A stretch of 42,684 nucleotides of DNA, taken from positions 1 through 42,684 of the forward strand of contig DGOE01000108.1 of the NCBI GenBank assembly GCA_002389295.1, in the 5' to 3' direction. Every line of letters begins with the position of its first letter. Position 1 is the first letter of the stretch. Source of the DNA: Flavobacteriales bacterium UBA4474 (GTDB lineage Bacteria > Bacteroidota > Bacteroidia > Flavobacteriales_D > Sanyastnellaceae). The notes under the pieces were generated by a model. That model searched no databases and was not told the origin of the DNA. It saw only the letters and a program-made list of their open reading frames with translations. Made by a program: the position numbers and the translations under genes. Of the stretch, positions 7,829 through 16,546 are shown piece by piece.

Positions 7829-9368
7829 GTTCCAATAATTGTTGGGCCAAGGCACGGTCATTGGCCAGCCGGGGCACCTTGTTTTGTCCGCCGAGTTTTC
7901 CCCGCCGCGCCATCGCCGCATGAAAGGCGCCCGATGAAAGGGGGGTCAATACCGCCGAACGCAATACAGCACCCGAAATTAAGTCCCGATAGTAGGGATT
8001 GCGTTCTTGCAATGCGGCATCGAGGGTCGCCGCAAAGCCCGCCGCATCGTGCGGAGCTTCGGCAAATTCAACCAGCCACTCGTGGTAGGGCAATCCGCTT
8101 TCCGGACTGACCTGGGGCGCCACGTGGAACTCCACGGCCCGGGCACCGTGCGCACTCAGGGCGCGGGCCATCGCGAACTCCACTTCCTCGGCGATGACGT
8201 GCTCGCCAAAGGCGCTGGTGAAATGCTTGATCCTGCCGGTCACCAGCAAACGCGCTGGGGCCAATGAGACAAAACGAACAGTATCACCCAAGTCATAGGC
8301 CCACAATCCGGCATTCGAAGACACCACCACGGCGTAATTCACACCCAATTCCACCTCTCCGAGCCCCAAACGCCGGGCGTCCGCACGTCCGTATTCTTCG
8401 GCAGGAATAAACTCCAGGTACAGTCCATCGTGGGCATTGACGAGCAGCCCCTCCCCCGGCGCGCCATCCTGGTACGCGATGAACCCCTCACTGGCGGGAT
8501 ACGTTTCTACACTGTCCACCTCTCCGCCAATGAGTTCCTTGAACCGGTCGGCATAGGGCGCAAAGGCCACACCGCCGAAGACAAAGAGCGAGAATTTGGG
8601 GAAGACCTCCCGCACATTGGCCGCGCCCGTGTGCTCCAACAGGCGCTCGAAATACATCTGCACCCAAGAAGGGATCCCACTGATCAGCCGCAGGTCCTCT
8701 CCAGCTGTTTCCCGCACGATGGCATCCACTTTGGTCTCCCAATCCTCTATGCAGTTGGTCTCCCATGAAGGCAACCGGTTGCGCTGCAAGTATGAAGGGA
8801 TGTGGTGCGCCACAATGCCACTCAATCGGCCCAGGGGCACCCCGCCTGGCGTGGGACTCAGCGCAGGGCTGCCTTGCAGGAAAATCATCTTGCCCCCGAC
8901 AAATTCGGCATGGCCGGTATTGGCCACATGGTGCAACAGCGCCCGCCGGGCAGAACCGATGTGATTGGGCAGGCTCTCCGCTGTGAGCGGGATATACTTC
9001 GCTCCCGAGGTGGTGCCGGAGGTCTTGCAGAAATAACGAGGCAGTCCCGGCCAAAGCACATCCGCTTCGCCGGCCACAGCCCTTTCCACATAAGCCTTCA
9101 GCCCCTCGTATTCTCTCAGGGGCACCGCCTCCCGAAAAGCGGCCGCCTGTTCGGCTGATCCCGCCATGCGGGCCAACGCATCAAACCCGTGGTCCCGGCC
9201 AAAAACCGTCCCAGACGCCCGCTTGATCAGCGCCTGCAACACCTCGGCCTGCGCCACACCCGGGTCCGCATTGCGGGCGAGGTCGTCGCGGCGGACTTGG
9301 CGGGCCCAAGGGCCAGCGACCCGGCCTTTCCATCCCCCGCTACCGGGCGTGTCATTGCGTTGCGACAT
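7821..9368 (-). CDS. GH3 family acyl-adenylating protein
   Basis: A 515-residue member of the GH3 (auxin-responsive promoter) family of the ANL adenylating superfamily. Plant members conjugate amino acids to acyl acids such as indole-acetate or jasmonate. The ATP-binding signature KTSGTTSGAKYIPLT lies at residues 115-129. Further motifs are VETYPASEGFIAYQ, WAYDLGDTVRF, LVTGRIKHFTSAFGEHV and a C-terminal hinge. The bacterial role is unknown. A TTG lies 9 bases upstream at 9377, but I prefer the ATG at 9368. A TATTTTTG box ends six bases before that ATG and doubles as the T-tract of the preceding terminator. This is the first gene of the operon running to the 3-hydroxyanthranilate dioxygenase. 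Confidence 0.85.
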   Translation of the reverse strand: MSQRNDTPGSGGWKGRVAGPWARQVRRDDLARNADPGVAQAEVLQALIKRASGTVFGRDHGFDALARMAGSAEQAAAFREAVPLREYEGLKAYVERAVAGEADVLWPGLPRYFCKTSGTTSGAKYIPLTAESLPNHIGSARRALLHHVANTGHAEFVGGKMIFLQGSPALSPTPGGVPLGRLSGIVAHHIPSYLQRNRLPSWETNCIEDWETKVDAIVRETAGEDLRLISGIPSWVQMYFERLLEHTGAANVREVFPKFSLFVFGGVAFAPYADRFKELIGGEVDSVETYPASEGFIAYQDGAPGEGLLVNAHDGLYLEFIPAEEYGRADARRLGLGEVELGVNYAVVVSSNAGLWAYDLGDTVRFVSLAPARLLVTGRIKHFTSAFGEHVIAEEVEFAMARALSAHGARAVEFHVAPQVSPESGLPYHEWLVEFAEAPHDAAGFAATLDAALQERNPYYRDLISGAVLRSAVLTPLSSGAFHAAMARRGKLGGQNKVPRLANDRALAQQLLEHD

Positions 9369-9374
9369 CGGCAC

Positions 9375-9413
9375 CAAAAATAGCGGCCCGCCCCCAAGGA
9401 GGGAGCGGGCCGC
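9375..9413 (-). terminator. Intrinsic terminator of the 9438-11477 T9SS gene
   Basis: A 9-base perfect GC stem (GCGGCCCGC at 9383-9391 with GCGGGCCGC at 9405-9413), extended inside by three C-G pairs after one bulged A, lies 24 bases past the stop at 9438. On the minus strand it is followed by TATTTTTG. The same TATTTTTG matches the Bacteroidota -7 box and sits six bases before the GH3 start codon. Confidence 0.75.
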
Positions 9414-9437
9414 ATAAGTTCATTGTACGGTGCCGAA

Positions 9438-11477
9438 TCAGTGCTGCACGCGCATCTTCTTTGTCACGCGCACTCCGTTGCTCACGAGCGAGAACGTGTA
9501 CATGCCATCTGCCAATGGCGCAGCGTCATAAACGATGGTGTGCTCCCCTGCAGGGCGGGCACCGAGGTCCACCACATCCACCATGCGTCCCTGCAAATCG
9601 CGCAGCTCAATCATGAAGTCACCCCCCCAATCGGCGCTGAAGGTGAAACGGGTCTCCCCTGCGGTAGGGTTGGGGTAATTGTTCTGCAGGTGCATCCCGT
9701 TGTACGCACCGAGCACATCCACGCTCACCACCGGGCAGGTGATCAAGCGAATGGCCGGCGTAGCGGTTTGAGAGGTAAACCACACGAAATCCCCACTGCC
9801 TGCCTGCTGGTAGATGATGGTGCTGTTGTCCGTGTCGCTGTTGCCATTGCCCAAGACCGTCAGTTCCAGGTCCTCGTAGTCAAACTCCGTGATGACGGCC
9901 CCCGCATAGAAGCCAGGCGAAGCCAGCCCTTCCACCGAGACCTCGATTTCATCCTCAAAAGCCAACGGGTAATACACCGGGTTGTCCGCGGATCCGGCCC
10001 AATTGGGATCAGAAGTGAATTCCGCAAACTCATAAGGCGAATCGCTCAAGCCCACTTCAGGGTCCTGGTCAATCCAGCGGATTTCAAAGTCGATGCCTGG
10101 GCTGAGGCTCGGCCCAAAGGCCACTGCCAAACCGTACACCGTGGTGCCTTCGTTGTGGAACGTGTAGCGGTTTCCGTAGCCCGTGGGCTCGAAAAACTCA
10201 TTTACGTCGTCAAAACGGGGACCCAACTCCACGTCCAACGTACCGGGGTTGTCGTGTCCAAACTCACAATCGGTGTATTCGATGTCCATCTCGAGCACTC
10301 CGGCATCGGCAACACTGTCACTGGCCATGGTGGCCCGCAACAGGTATTGTCCCGCGCTCTCTGGCTCCCAACCGGTAGCGATATACAGCGTGTCCTGCGG
10401 GTTGGCCGGACAGTTGTCGTTGTTGGCAAAAGACGGAGCCGTGAAGGGGTCGGTGCTCGTAGAGCTCAGCACCGTGCCCGAATTATCGAGCACATCCACC
10501 GTGACCACACAGTTCTCTTGGTCCGCGAAGCCTTCATTGCGGAACAGCACACCGGCAAGCAAACCACCGTCTGCTGCTGGAATGGCCTGGTCCATCGGGG
10601 TCACCCGGTACTCGAAAAGAAAGTACACATCGCCATTGGTCAGTTGGACCAATTCCAGGTCATTGGCTACAGGGTTTGCCTCGATGGTGATGTCATCAAT
10701 GCCCCAGTAGTAGTGGCTGTATCCACCTCCGGTCACCGGGCTTTGGCGGTAGGCGAATCGGATGTCGACAGCGGGTTCACCTGCAGCGGCGCAACTGATG
10801 TCCAAACCGGTCACCAATGGGTTCGCACTCGCTGAATTGGCAGAGGGAATGAAACTCCCGCCCGCTTCAAAAGCCGTCCAATTGTCGCCCCCGTCTGTGC
10901 TGACCTCCACGAATATGGGGAGGTAGGGGTAGCAGCAATAGCGGATGTACTGGTCCCAACTAATGACCACACTCTGGAGCTCGGTCATGTCCAAGGTGGG
11001 CAGGGTCAGGAATCCTTCGGTGTCCTCCACGCCGGCACTGATGGGCGTATTGAAGTAATCGCAGTCAAAGACCATCCAGCCGTTGTCCGCAGTGAGGCTG
11101 TTGAGCGGGCCGATATTGGTGCTGAACTCGCCTGCAGGTGGCTGAACGCCAGAAGCCGTCGCATCCTGGAAGTAACCGTCTCCAGCCGCGTCGACGTACT
11201 GCCAAATGGTATTGTCAGGGCTGGTGTCCTCGACGACAAGTTGGCCGTATCCATTGTTTCCGGCAAAACCGTTGGCGAAGTCCTCGTAGAAAAAGACAAT
11301 GGTGGAATCGCCACCGCCGCGCAGACCAGCTGCTTCGGCATGGGCCATCTCTTGCAGTCCCAGCAGGCGGCTGGTTTCAAGTTCTTGTTCGGTGGCCTTG
11401 CGGGGCGCTTGATCCACGAGTTGCGCGGATGCTTGGAAGGCCAGCACGCATGCGGCCAGGGTAAAAATGTGCTTCAT
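9438..11477 (-). CDS. Secreted T9SS type A cargo protein, MAM-like N-terminal domain
   Basis: A 679-residue exported protein. The signal peptide ends at about ASA18. A likely jelly-roll (MAM/choice-of-anchor-like) domain covers about residues 60-250: a cue is TADNGWMVFDCDYFN early and YYWGIDDITIEAN late. Middle beta-sandwich regions resemble CARDB-type domains. The C-terminal T9SS type A domain starts at LQNNYPNPTAGETRFTF and ends VTKKMRVQH. The role is unknown; outer-surface display or release is expected. Lysine occurs only at positions 2 and 27 and as a pair near the C-terminus. It is probably a paralogue of the next gene at 11595, with a similar signal peptide and first domain. A strong terminator follows the gene. 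Confidence 0.85.
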   Translation of the reverse strand: MKHIFTLAACVLAFQASAQLVDQAPRKATEQELETSRLLGLQEMAHAEAAGLRGGGDSTIVFFYEDFANGFAGNNGYGQLVVEDTSPDNTIWQYVDAAGDGYFQDATASGVQPPAGEFSTNIGPLNSLTADNGWMVFDCDYFNTPISAGVEDTEGFLTLPTLDMTELQSVVISWDQYIRYCCYPYLPIFVEVSTDGGDNWTAFEAGGSFIPSANSASANPLVTGLDISCAAAGEPAVDIRFAYRQSPVTGGGYSHYYWGIDDITIEANPVANDLELVQLTNGDVYFLFEYRVTPMDQAIPAADGGLLAGVLFRNEGFADQENCVVTVDVLDNSGTVLSSTSTDPFTAPSFANNDNCPANPQDTLYIATGWEPESAGQYLLRATMASDSVADAGVLEMDIEYTDCEFGHDNPGTLDVELGPRFDDVNEFFEPTGYGNRYTFHNEGTTVYGLAVAFGPSLSPGIDFEIRWIDQDPEVGLSDSPYEFAEFTSDPNWAGSADNPVYYPLAFEDEIEVSVEGLASPGFYAGAVITEFDYEDLELTVLGNGNSDTDNSTIIYQQAGSGDFVWFTSQTATPAIRLITCPVVSVDVLGAYNGMHLQNNYPNPTAGETRFTFSADWGGDFMIELRDLQGRMVDVVDLGARPAGEHTIVYDAAPLADGMYTFSLVSNGVRVTKKMRVQH

Positions 11478-11543
11478 GGTTGTGAATGGAGGGGCAAAAT
11501 ACTTCGCACAACCCTTTCGAAGGGCACATCTAGCATGGTAAAC

Positions 11544-11572
11544 AAAAAAGGGGGCCCGAATGGGCCCCCTTT
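11544..11572 (-). terminator. Intrinsic terminator of the 11595-13511 T9SS gene
   Basis: A perfect 11-base stem (AAAGGGGGCCC at 11547-11557, loop 11558-11561, GGGCCCCCTTT at 11562-11572) is followed on the minus strand by a run of six T. It lies about 20 bases after the stop codon at 11595, so it ends the transcript of that gene before the next T9SS gene begins at 11477. Confidence 0.9.
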
Positions 11573-11594
11573 CTCACGTTCAGGTAAACGCGAA

Positions 11595-13511
11595 TTACTT
11601 TACAATCAGCTTGCGGGTGGCGCGGGCGCCGTCCACAGTGATGGTGTAGGTGTACATGCCTGCGGTCAAGCCCACGAGGTCGAGGACAGCGCGCTGGTTG
11701 CCTGCGGGCTGGACACCGAGGTCCATGCTGCGCACAATGGCACCGGTCATGCTCGTCACCTCCAAGGTCACTTCGGCTGCTGCATCGAGGGTGAAGTCGA
11801 TGCGGGTGTTGCCGGTGGCGGGGTTGGGGTACGCGCGGCCGAGGCTGAAGCCCTCTCCGGCGACATCCTCCACACTCATGGTGGTTTCAGCACTCGGATC
11901 GAGGTTCAAGCGGACCATGGGGCAATTCGTGGTGTAGTACCAGTCATAAGCACTGCCTGTTCCGAAAGGACCGTAGATGAAGACCGTCTGGTTGTATTGG
12001 GCCACACTCGTGCCAATCTGAACGTTGTCACCGCCGAGGTGCTCGAAGCAAGCCATCACAGCCTCTCCTGCAGCCACCTCGTATGGCTCCTCCAAGGCGA
12101 AGGTGTACCAGGAGACGTCGCCGTCACCGCTGTTCAAGAAGTTGGCCTCCAATTGGGCCTCCTCTGATGTGGTCAAGAGGCCGTCATACTGACCGCCTCC
12201 GTTGTTCCACTCGATCCAGTCAAACAAGTGACAAACCACTTCTGCGCCCACATCAGATCCGTCCATGATGGCCACATCGATGCCGTAAATGGTCATGTCG
12301 TTGACCGCGTCGTAAGGCACACCTGCGATGAAGTCCACCGTACCATCAGCAGGCGTCATACCCACGAACGTACCGTTGTCACGGCCGTACTGGTATTCGA
12401 CCACCTCAATGGCCTGCTGGGCCACGTTGTCGGCAGGATACTCGTCCGTGCTGTCGGAAGCCACGACGTAATCAAAAGTGTAAGCGCCCTGTCCAGGAGC
12501 CTCCCATCCGATGACACGCAAAGTGTCCGTTTCGCCATAGGCCAAGTCGATGCCATCACTGACACCGCCGTAATCACCATTGACCGTTACCGTCAGTTGC
12601 GTGTTGGGCTGGACTGCTGTACCCAATCCGGTCACGTTCACAGCCAAGTCAAGGGCAGGCAACTGGCTCTCAGGCCAAGTTTGCGCTTCCCACAAACCGG
12701 TAGTGAAGTAGTCGGTAAAGCTCACGTAGTCTGCGATGCGCACGTCGTTTTCGGGGGTGTCGAAGACCACGAGGTCGTCCATCATCCAAGCATAGCCCCA
12801 TTGGCCAACCCAACGCCAGCGGAAGTACACCGTGGCTTCGTCGCCGGCCACTTCGCCGATGTCGAAACGGGCAACGTAAGGATTGCTGGACTCATCTCCC
12901 CGCTCGTAGGTGGGGAACACCTCGTAGCGCGCGGCGACCGTGTCTCCGTCGACGACAATCAAGCCTTCCTCAACCTCAAGGGTTTCGGGGCTCGGCCAGT
13001 TCACACCATCCAAGGAAATCTCCATGTAACAACGCTCAATGTCCGTGGTGTTGTCCCAGCAACGGTAGTAGTTCTCAAACTCCACGGTCACGAATGGGTG
13101 ACCCGTCAAGTCAACAGGATCATCAATTTCAAACCAGCAATTTTCTACCCAGCTCGCTGCGTAGTTCTCTTCGGCACCGAACAGGTCGGAATCGACCAGC
13201 ACAAAGCCATTGTCAGCCGTGGTTGAACCGATTGCAGCGATGGGGTATGGCCCACTAGGAGCAGCAGTGGTGCACTCCCAATTGATGCCATCGATGTAAT
13301 CCTCATAGCCAGCATCATTGGCGTTGGTGAACGTCATGTTCGAGCAGTCCGAGAAATCATTTGTGTAGATGATGTCGCGGGTGTAGTCCACGTGCTGACC
13401 CTGTGCAGGGCGGGCAGTGATGGCACGTCCGGCGTATTCTCTGACCGGTGTTTGTGCGAAAGCGAAGCTCACGCTGAGCATCGCGAAGACCAAAGTGTAA
13501 AGGTGCTTCAT
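11595..13511 (-). CDS. Secreted T9SS type A cargo protein, MAM-like N-terminal domain
   Basis: A 638-residue exported protein. I place the start at the ATG at 13511, which gives a clean signal peptide (ending FAFAQ, about residue 19); a longer in-frame extension to 13577 looks non-native and would run over the promoter. A probable jelly-roll domain spans about residues 50-250 (TTADNGFVLVDSDLFG early, WMMDDLVVFDTPENDVRI late). A CARDB-like middle region follows. The C-terminal T9SS type A domain begins GRAYPNPATGNTRIDF and ends in RKLIVK. Lysine is confined to residue 2 and the last six residues. The function is unknown. It has its own promoter at 13539-13569 and its own terminator at 11544-11572, so it is monocistronic. 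Confidence 0.85.
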   Translation of the reverse strand: MKHLYTLVFAMLSVSFAFAQTPVREYAGRAITARPAQGQHVDYTRDIIYTNDFSDCSNMTFTNANDAGYEDYIDGINWECTTAAPSGPYPIAAIGSTTADNGFVLVDSDLFGAEENYAASWVENCWFEIDDPVDLTGHPFVTVEFENYYRCWDNTTDIERCYMEISLDGVNWPSPETLEVEEGLIVVDGDTVAARYEVFPTYERGDESSNPYVARFDIGEVAGDEATVYFRWRWVGQWGYAWMMDDLVVFDTPENDVRIADYVSFTDYFTTGLWEAQTWPESQLPALDLAVNVTGLGTAVQPNTQLTVTVNGDYGGVSDGIDLAYGETDTLRVIGWEAPGQGAYTFDYVVASDSTDEYPADNVAQQAIEVVEYQYGRDNGTFVGMTPADGTVDFIAGVPYDAVNDMTIYGIDVAIMDGSDVGAEVVCHLFDWIEWNNGGGQYDGLLTTSEEAQLEANFLNSGDGDVSWYTFALEEPYEVAAGEAVMACFEHLGGDNVQIGTSVAQYNQTVFIYGPFGTGSAYDWYYTTNCPMVRLNLDPSAETTMSVEDVAGEGFSLGRAYPNPATGNTRIDFTLDAAAEVTLEVTSMTGAIVRSMDLGVQPAGNQRAVLDLVGLTAGMYTYTITVDGARATRKLIVK

Positions 13512-13538
13512 TATGTGTGTGGTGTTGGATTCGTCCGG

Positions 13539-13569
13539 CGAATATAACCGTGAATCACCGCCCACAGAA
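13539..13569 (-). promoter_or_regulatory. Probable Bacteroidota-type promoter of the 11595-13511 gene
   Basis: On the minus strand TTC is followed by 20 bases and then TATATTCG at 13539-13546, close to the Bacteroidota TTG-N17-23-TAnnTTTG pattern. Transcription would start near 13532, leaving a leader of about 20 bases. Confidence 0.5.
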
Positions 13570-13581
13570 CACCCCAACGCC

Positions 13582-16446
13582 TCAAGCCTCTACCTGCCCT
13601 ACGAATTGTTCAATGCTGGGGCACGTGCAAATGAGGTTCCGATCGCCATGGGCATTGTCCACCCGAGACGACGAAGGCCAGAACTTGCGTTCGCGCTGGG
13701 ACTGCAAAGGGTACGCTGCCACTTCGCGCGAATAGACATGCGCCCATTCCGAGGCTGTCAATTCTCCTGCGGTGTGCGGCGCCATGACCAAGGGGTTGTC
13801 CTCTCGGTTCCACCGCCCCTCTTCTATGGCGCGTATTTCCTCCCGAATGGCGATCATGGCCTCGCAGAACCTGTCGAGTTCCTCCAGCGGCTCACTTTCT
13901 GTAGGCTCAATCATCAGGGTTCCAGCCACAGGCCAGCTCACTGTGGGGGCATGGAAGCCATAGTCAATCAAGCGCTTGGCGATGTCGGTCACTTCAATGC
14001 CTGCCTGAGCCTTGAATGGCCGGCAGTCCACCACCATTTCATGCGCCACATTGCCGCGGTTTCCCTTGTACAGGATGTCGAAATGCCCTTCGAGTCGGCT
14101 CCGCAAGTAATTCGCGTTGAGGATCGCCACTTCCGTGCTGCGCCGCAAGCCCTCTGGGCCAAGCAGACGGATGTAAGCGTATGAAATCAAGTGAATCAAC
14201 GCGCTGCCAAACGGCGCGGCACTGACGGCCTGGATGGCTTGTTCTCCACCAACGCCATCCAATACGTGTCCCGGCAAGAATGGCACCAGATGCTCAGCCA
14301 CACCAATCGGGCCCACTCCCGGGCCACCCCCTCCATGCGGGATGGCAAATGTTTTGTGCAGGTTCAAATGACAGACATCCGCACCAATGCGTCCAGGGCT
14401 GGTCAACCCCACCTGCGCATTCATGTTGGCACCATCCATGTAGATCTGGCCCCCATGGTCATGCACCACTTGCGTCACCTCGAGAATGTGCTCCTCAAAT
14501 ACACCATGGGTGGACGGATAAGTGATCATCAAGGCCCCCAGCCGGTCGGCGTACAACGCGGCCTTTTCCTTGAGCTCGTCCATGTTGATGTTGCCGTGCT
14601 TGTCGCAACCAATGACCACGACCTCCATGCCGCTCATCACGGCCGATGCCGGATTTGTACCATGCGCCGAAGAGGGAATCAGACAGATGTTTCTATGGGA
14701 TTCCCCGCGCGAAGCGTGATATGCCCGGATCACGAGCAGCCCCGTGTATTCTCCTTGCGCACCGCTGTTGGGCTGCAAGCTCATGCCCGCAAACCCCGTG
14801 ATTTCACAGAGGTAATCGGCGAGGTCGGCCACCATCCTGCGCGTGCCCTTGGCCTGCTCAGGTGGACAGAAAGGGTGCAGCTGCGCAAAGGGCGCCCATC
14901 CGATGGGCAGCAACTGCGTGGCGGCATTGAGCTTCATGGTGCATGACCCGAGGGGAATCATGGCATGCGTCAACGACAAGTCTTTGTTTTCCAATTGCTT
15001 CAAATAGCGCATCATGGCCGTCTCAGACCGGTGCGTATTGAAGACGGGGTGGTGAAGGAAGTCCACCGCTCTGACTTGATTCCCAAGGGGGGATGCAAAG
15101 GCCTCCATTGAGGGCCAAGGAATGGAAGTAAAACCGAGCACCTCACAGATGTCCTGGAAGTCTTCAGGCAGCGTGCACTCATGGAAGGACACCCCCACGT
15201 GGACACCGTCCGGGAAGTAGCGCAGGTTGATCCGTTTGCGCTCAGCGCGCGCCATCACCGCACCCACGTCCTCCATCGCAAAGACCACTGTATCAAAGAA
15301 ATGGTCATGCACGGGAGCATGACCTGCCGCGCGCCCCGCATCCGCCAAAGCGCACGCCAGGGCATGAATGCGGTCGGAAATCGCACGCAGTCCTTTGGGG
15401 CCGTGATACACAGCGTACATGCTCGCCATGACCGCGAGCAAGCTCTGGGCGGTACAGATGTTGCTGGTCGCTTTGTCTCGCCGGATGTGTTGTTCCCGGG
15501 TTTGCAAGGCCATGCGATAGGCCATGCGGCCCATGCGGTCCACAGAAGCGCCAATCACCCTGCCCGGGACATTGCGCTTAAACTCCAATCGGGTGGCAAA
15601 AAATGCGGCGTGTGGGCCACCATAACCCATGGGAACGCCGAAACGCTGGCTGTTGCCCACCACCACGTCCGCGCCCATGGCTCCGGGAGAACTGACCAGG
15701 GCACAGGCCAAAAGGTCCGTGGCCACCACCACCCGTGCGTCCGCCGCGTGAGCGCGCGCAATGAATGCATCCAAGGGCTCCACACGGCCTGCGTCATTGG
15801 GGTACTGCACAAACACACCAAAGACATCCTCAGCCACATCCATGGCGTCGTCCGCACATTGTTCGATGCGGATGTCGAGGTGGTCGGCACGGCTCTTGAT
15901 GACAGACCAAGTCTGCGGAAAGACGGAGTCAGAAACGATGAACCGATTCACGCCCGCCTTCGCCGCCTTGCGGCTGCGGGCATTGAAGAGCATGGTCATC
16001 GCTTCAGCCGCAGCGGTGGCCTCGTCGAGCAAACTCGCATTGGCCATTTCCATGCCGGTCAAATCACAGACCACCGTCTGGAAATTCATCAAAGCCTCGA
16101 GCCTTCCCTGCGCAATCTCAGCCTGGTATGGCGTATACGCTGTGTACCAGCCCGGGTTCTCTAAAACATTTCTGCGAATGACACTCGGGACTTCGGTGGA
16201 GTGATACCCCATTCCGATGTAATTCCTAAACAATTTATTCTCTGCTGCAATCGCATCAATGTGGTCCAAATAGGCGGACTCGGACATGGCCGCTGGAAGC
16301 TGCAGACGGTCCGATGAAAGGATGGCCTCCGGCACGGTACTGCGCACCAAATCGTCCACAGACGCATGGCCCATGACGGACAACATGGTACGGTGTTCCT
16401 CTTCCCGAGGACCCAAGTGACGCTGAACAAATGCTCCTGAAGCCAT
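13582..16446 (-). CDS. gcvP: Glycine dehydrogenase (decarboxylating), P-protein
   Basis: A 954-residue P-protein of the glycine cleavage system. This is the single-chain form in which the two halves (GcvPA and GcvPB) are fused. It decarboxylates glycine using pyridoxal phosphate and passes the aminomethyl group to lipoyl H-protein. The PLP lysine is Lys698 in HLNLHKTFAIPHGGGGPG, just before the glycine-rich loop. Other family motifs are HRSETAMMRYLKQLENKDLS and NPASAVMSGM. The length matches the family. The ATG at 16446 gives the usual N-terminus (FVQRHLGPREEEH). gcvT and gcvH are not in the window. It is divergent from the UbiA-like gene and has a recognisable promoter with a very short leader, leaving no room for a glycine riboswitch. 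Confidence 0.97.
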   Translation of the reverse strand: MASGAFVQRHLGPREEEHRTMLSVMGHASVDDLVRSTVPEAILSSDRLQLPAAMSESAYLDHIDAIAAENKLFRNYIGMGYHSTEVPSVIRRNVLENPGWYTAYTPYQAEIAQGRLEALMNFQTVVCDLTGMEMANASLLDEATAAAEAMTMLFNARSRKAAKAGVNRFIVSDSVFPQTWSVIKSRADHLDIRIEQCADDAMDVAEDVFGVFVQYPNDAGRVEPLDAFIARAHAADARVVVATDLLACALVSSPGAMGADVVVGNSQRFGVPMGYGGPHAAFFATRLEFKRNVPGRVIGASVDRMGRMAYRMALQTREQHIRRDKATSNICTAQSLLAVMASMYAVYHGPKGLRAISDRIHALACALADAGRAAGHAPVHDHFFDTVVFAMEDVGAVMARAERKRINLRYFPDGVHVGVSFHECTLPEDFQDICEVLGFTSIPWPSMEAFASPLGNQVRAVDFLHHPVFNTHRSETAMMRYLKQLENKDLSLTHAMIPLGSCTMKLNAATQLLPIGWAPFAQLHPFCPPEQAKGTRRMVADLADYLCEITGFAGMSLQPNSGAQGEYTGLLVIRAYHASRGESHRNICLIPSSAHGTNPASAVMSGMEVVVIGCDKHGNINMDELKEKAALYADRLGALMITYPSTHGVFEEHILEVTQVVHDHGGQIYMDGANMNAQVGLTSPGRIGADVCHLNLHKTFAIPHGGGGPGVGPIGVAEHLVPFLPGHVLDGVGGEQAIQAVSAAPFGSALIHLISYAYIRLLGPEGLRRSTEVAILNANYLRSRLEGHFDILYKGNRGNVAHEMVVDCRPFKAQAGIEVTDIAKRLIDYGFHAPTVSWPVAGTLMIEPTESEPLEELDRFCEAMIAIREEIRAIEEGRWNREDNPLVMAPHTAGELTASEWAHVYSREVAAYPLQSQRERKFWPSSSRVDNAHGDRNLICTCPSIEQFVGQVEA

Positions 16447-16462
16447 AGCGTGAGAATTCTAT

Positions 16463-16493
16463 CAAAAATACAAGGGGACAAACAACCGCAGAA
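16463..16493 (-). promoter_or_regulatory. Probable gcvP promoter
   Basis: On the minus strand TTC (16491-16493) and TATTTTTG (16463-16470) are 20 bases apart, an exact -7 box of the Bacteroidota type. The predicted start of transcription is near 16456, only about 10 bases before the gcvP ATG. Confidence 0.55.
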
Positions 16494-16532
16494 GGCCTGT
16501 GTTCATAACCGCATCGTCCTTGTGAAGTATTC

Positions 16533-16540
16533 TACATTTG
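16533..16540 (+). promoter_or_regulatory. Possible -7 box directly before the UbiA-like gene
   Basis: TACATTTG matches TAnnTTTG exactly and ends six bases before the ATG at 16547. I see no clear -33 element at the normal distance. If used, the transcript would be nearly leaderless. Confidence 0.35.
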
Positions 16541-16546
16541 GAGGGC

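Noticed and set aside
9423..10835. Plus-strand open frame of 470 codons
   Set aside because: Shadow of the T9SS gene at 9438-11477; no recognisable domain.
16447..16546. Glycine riboswitch before gcvP
   Set aside because: The gap to the divergent gene is only 100 bases and the likely transcript start leaves about 10 bases of leader.
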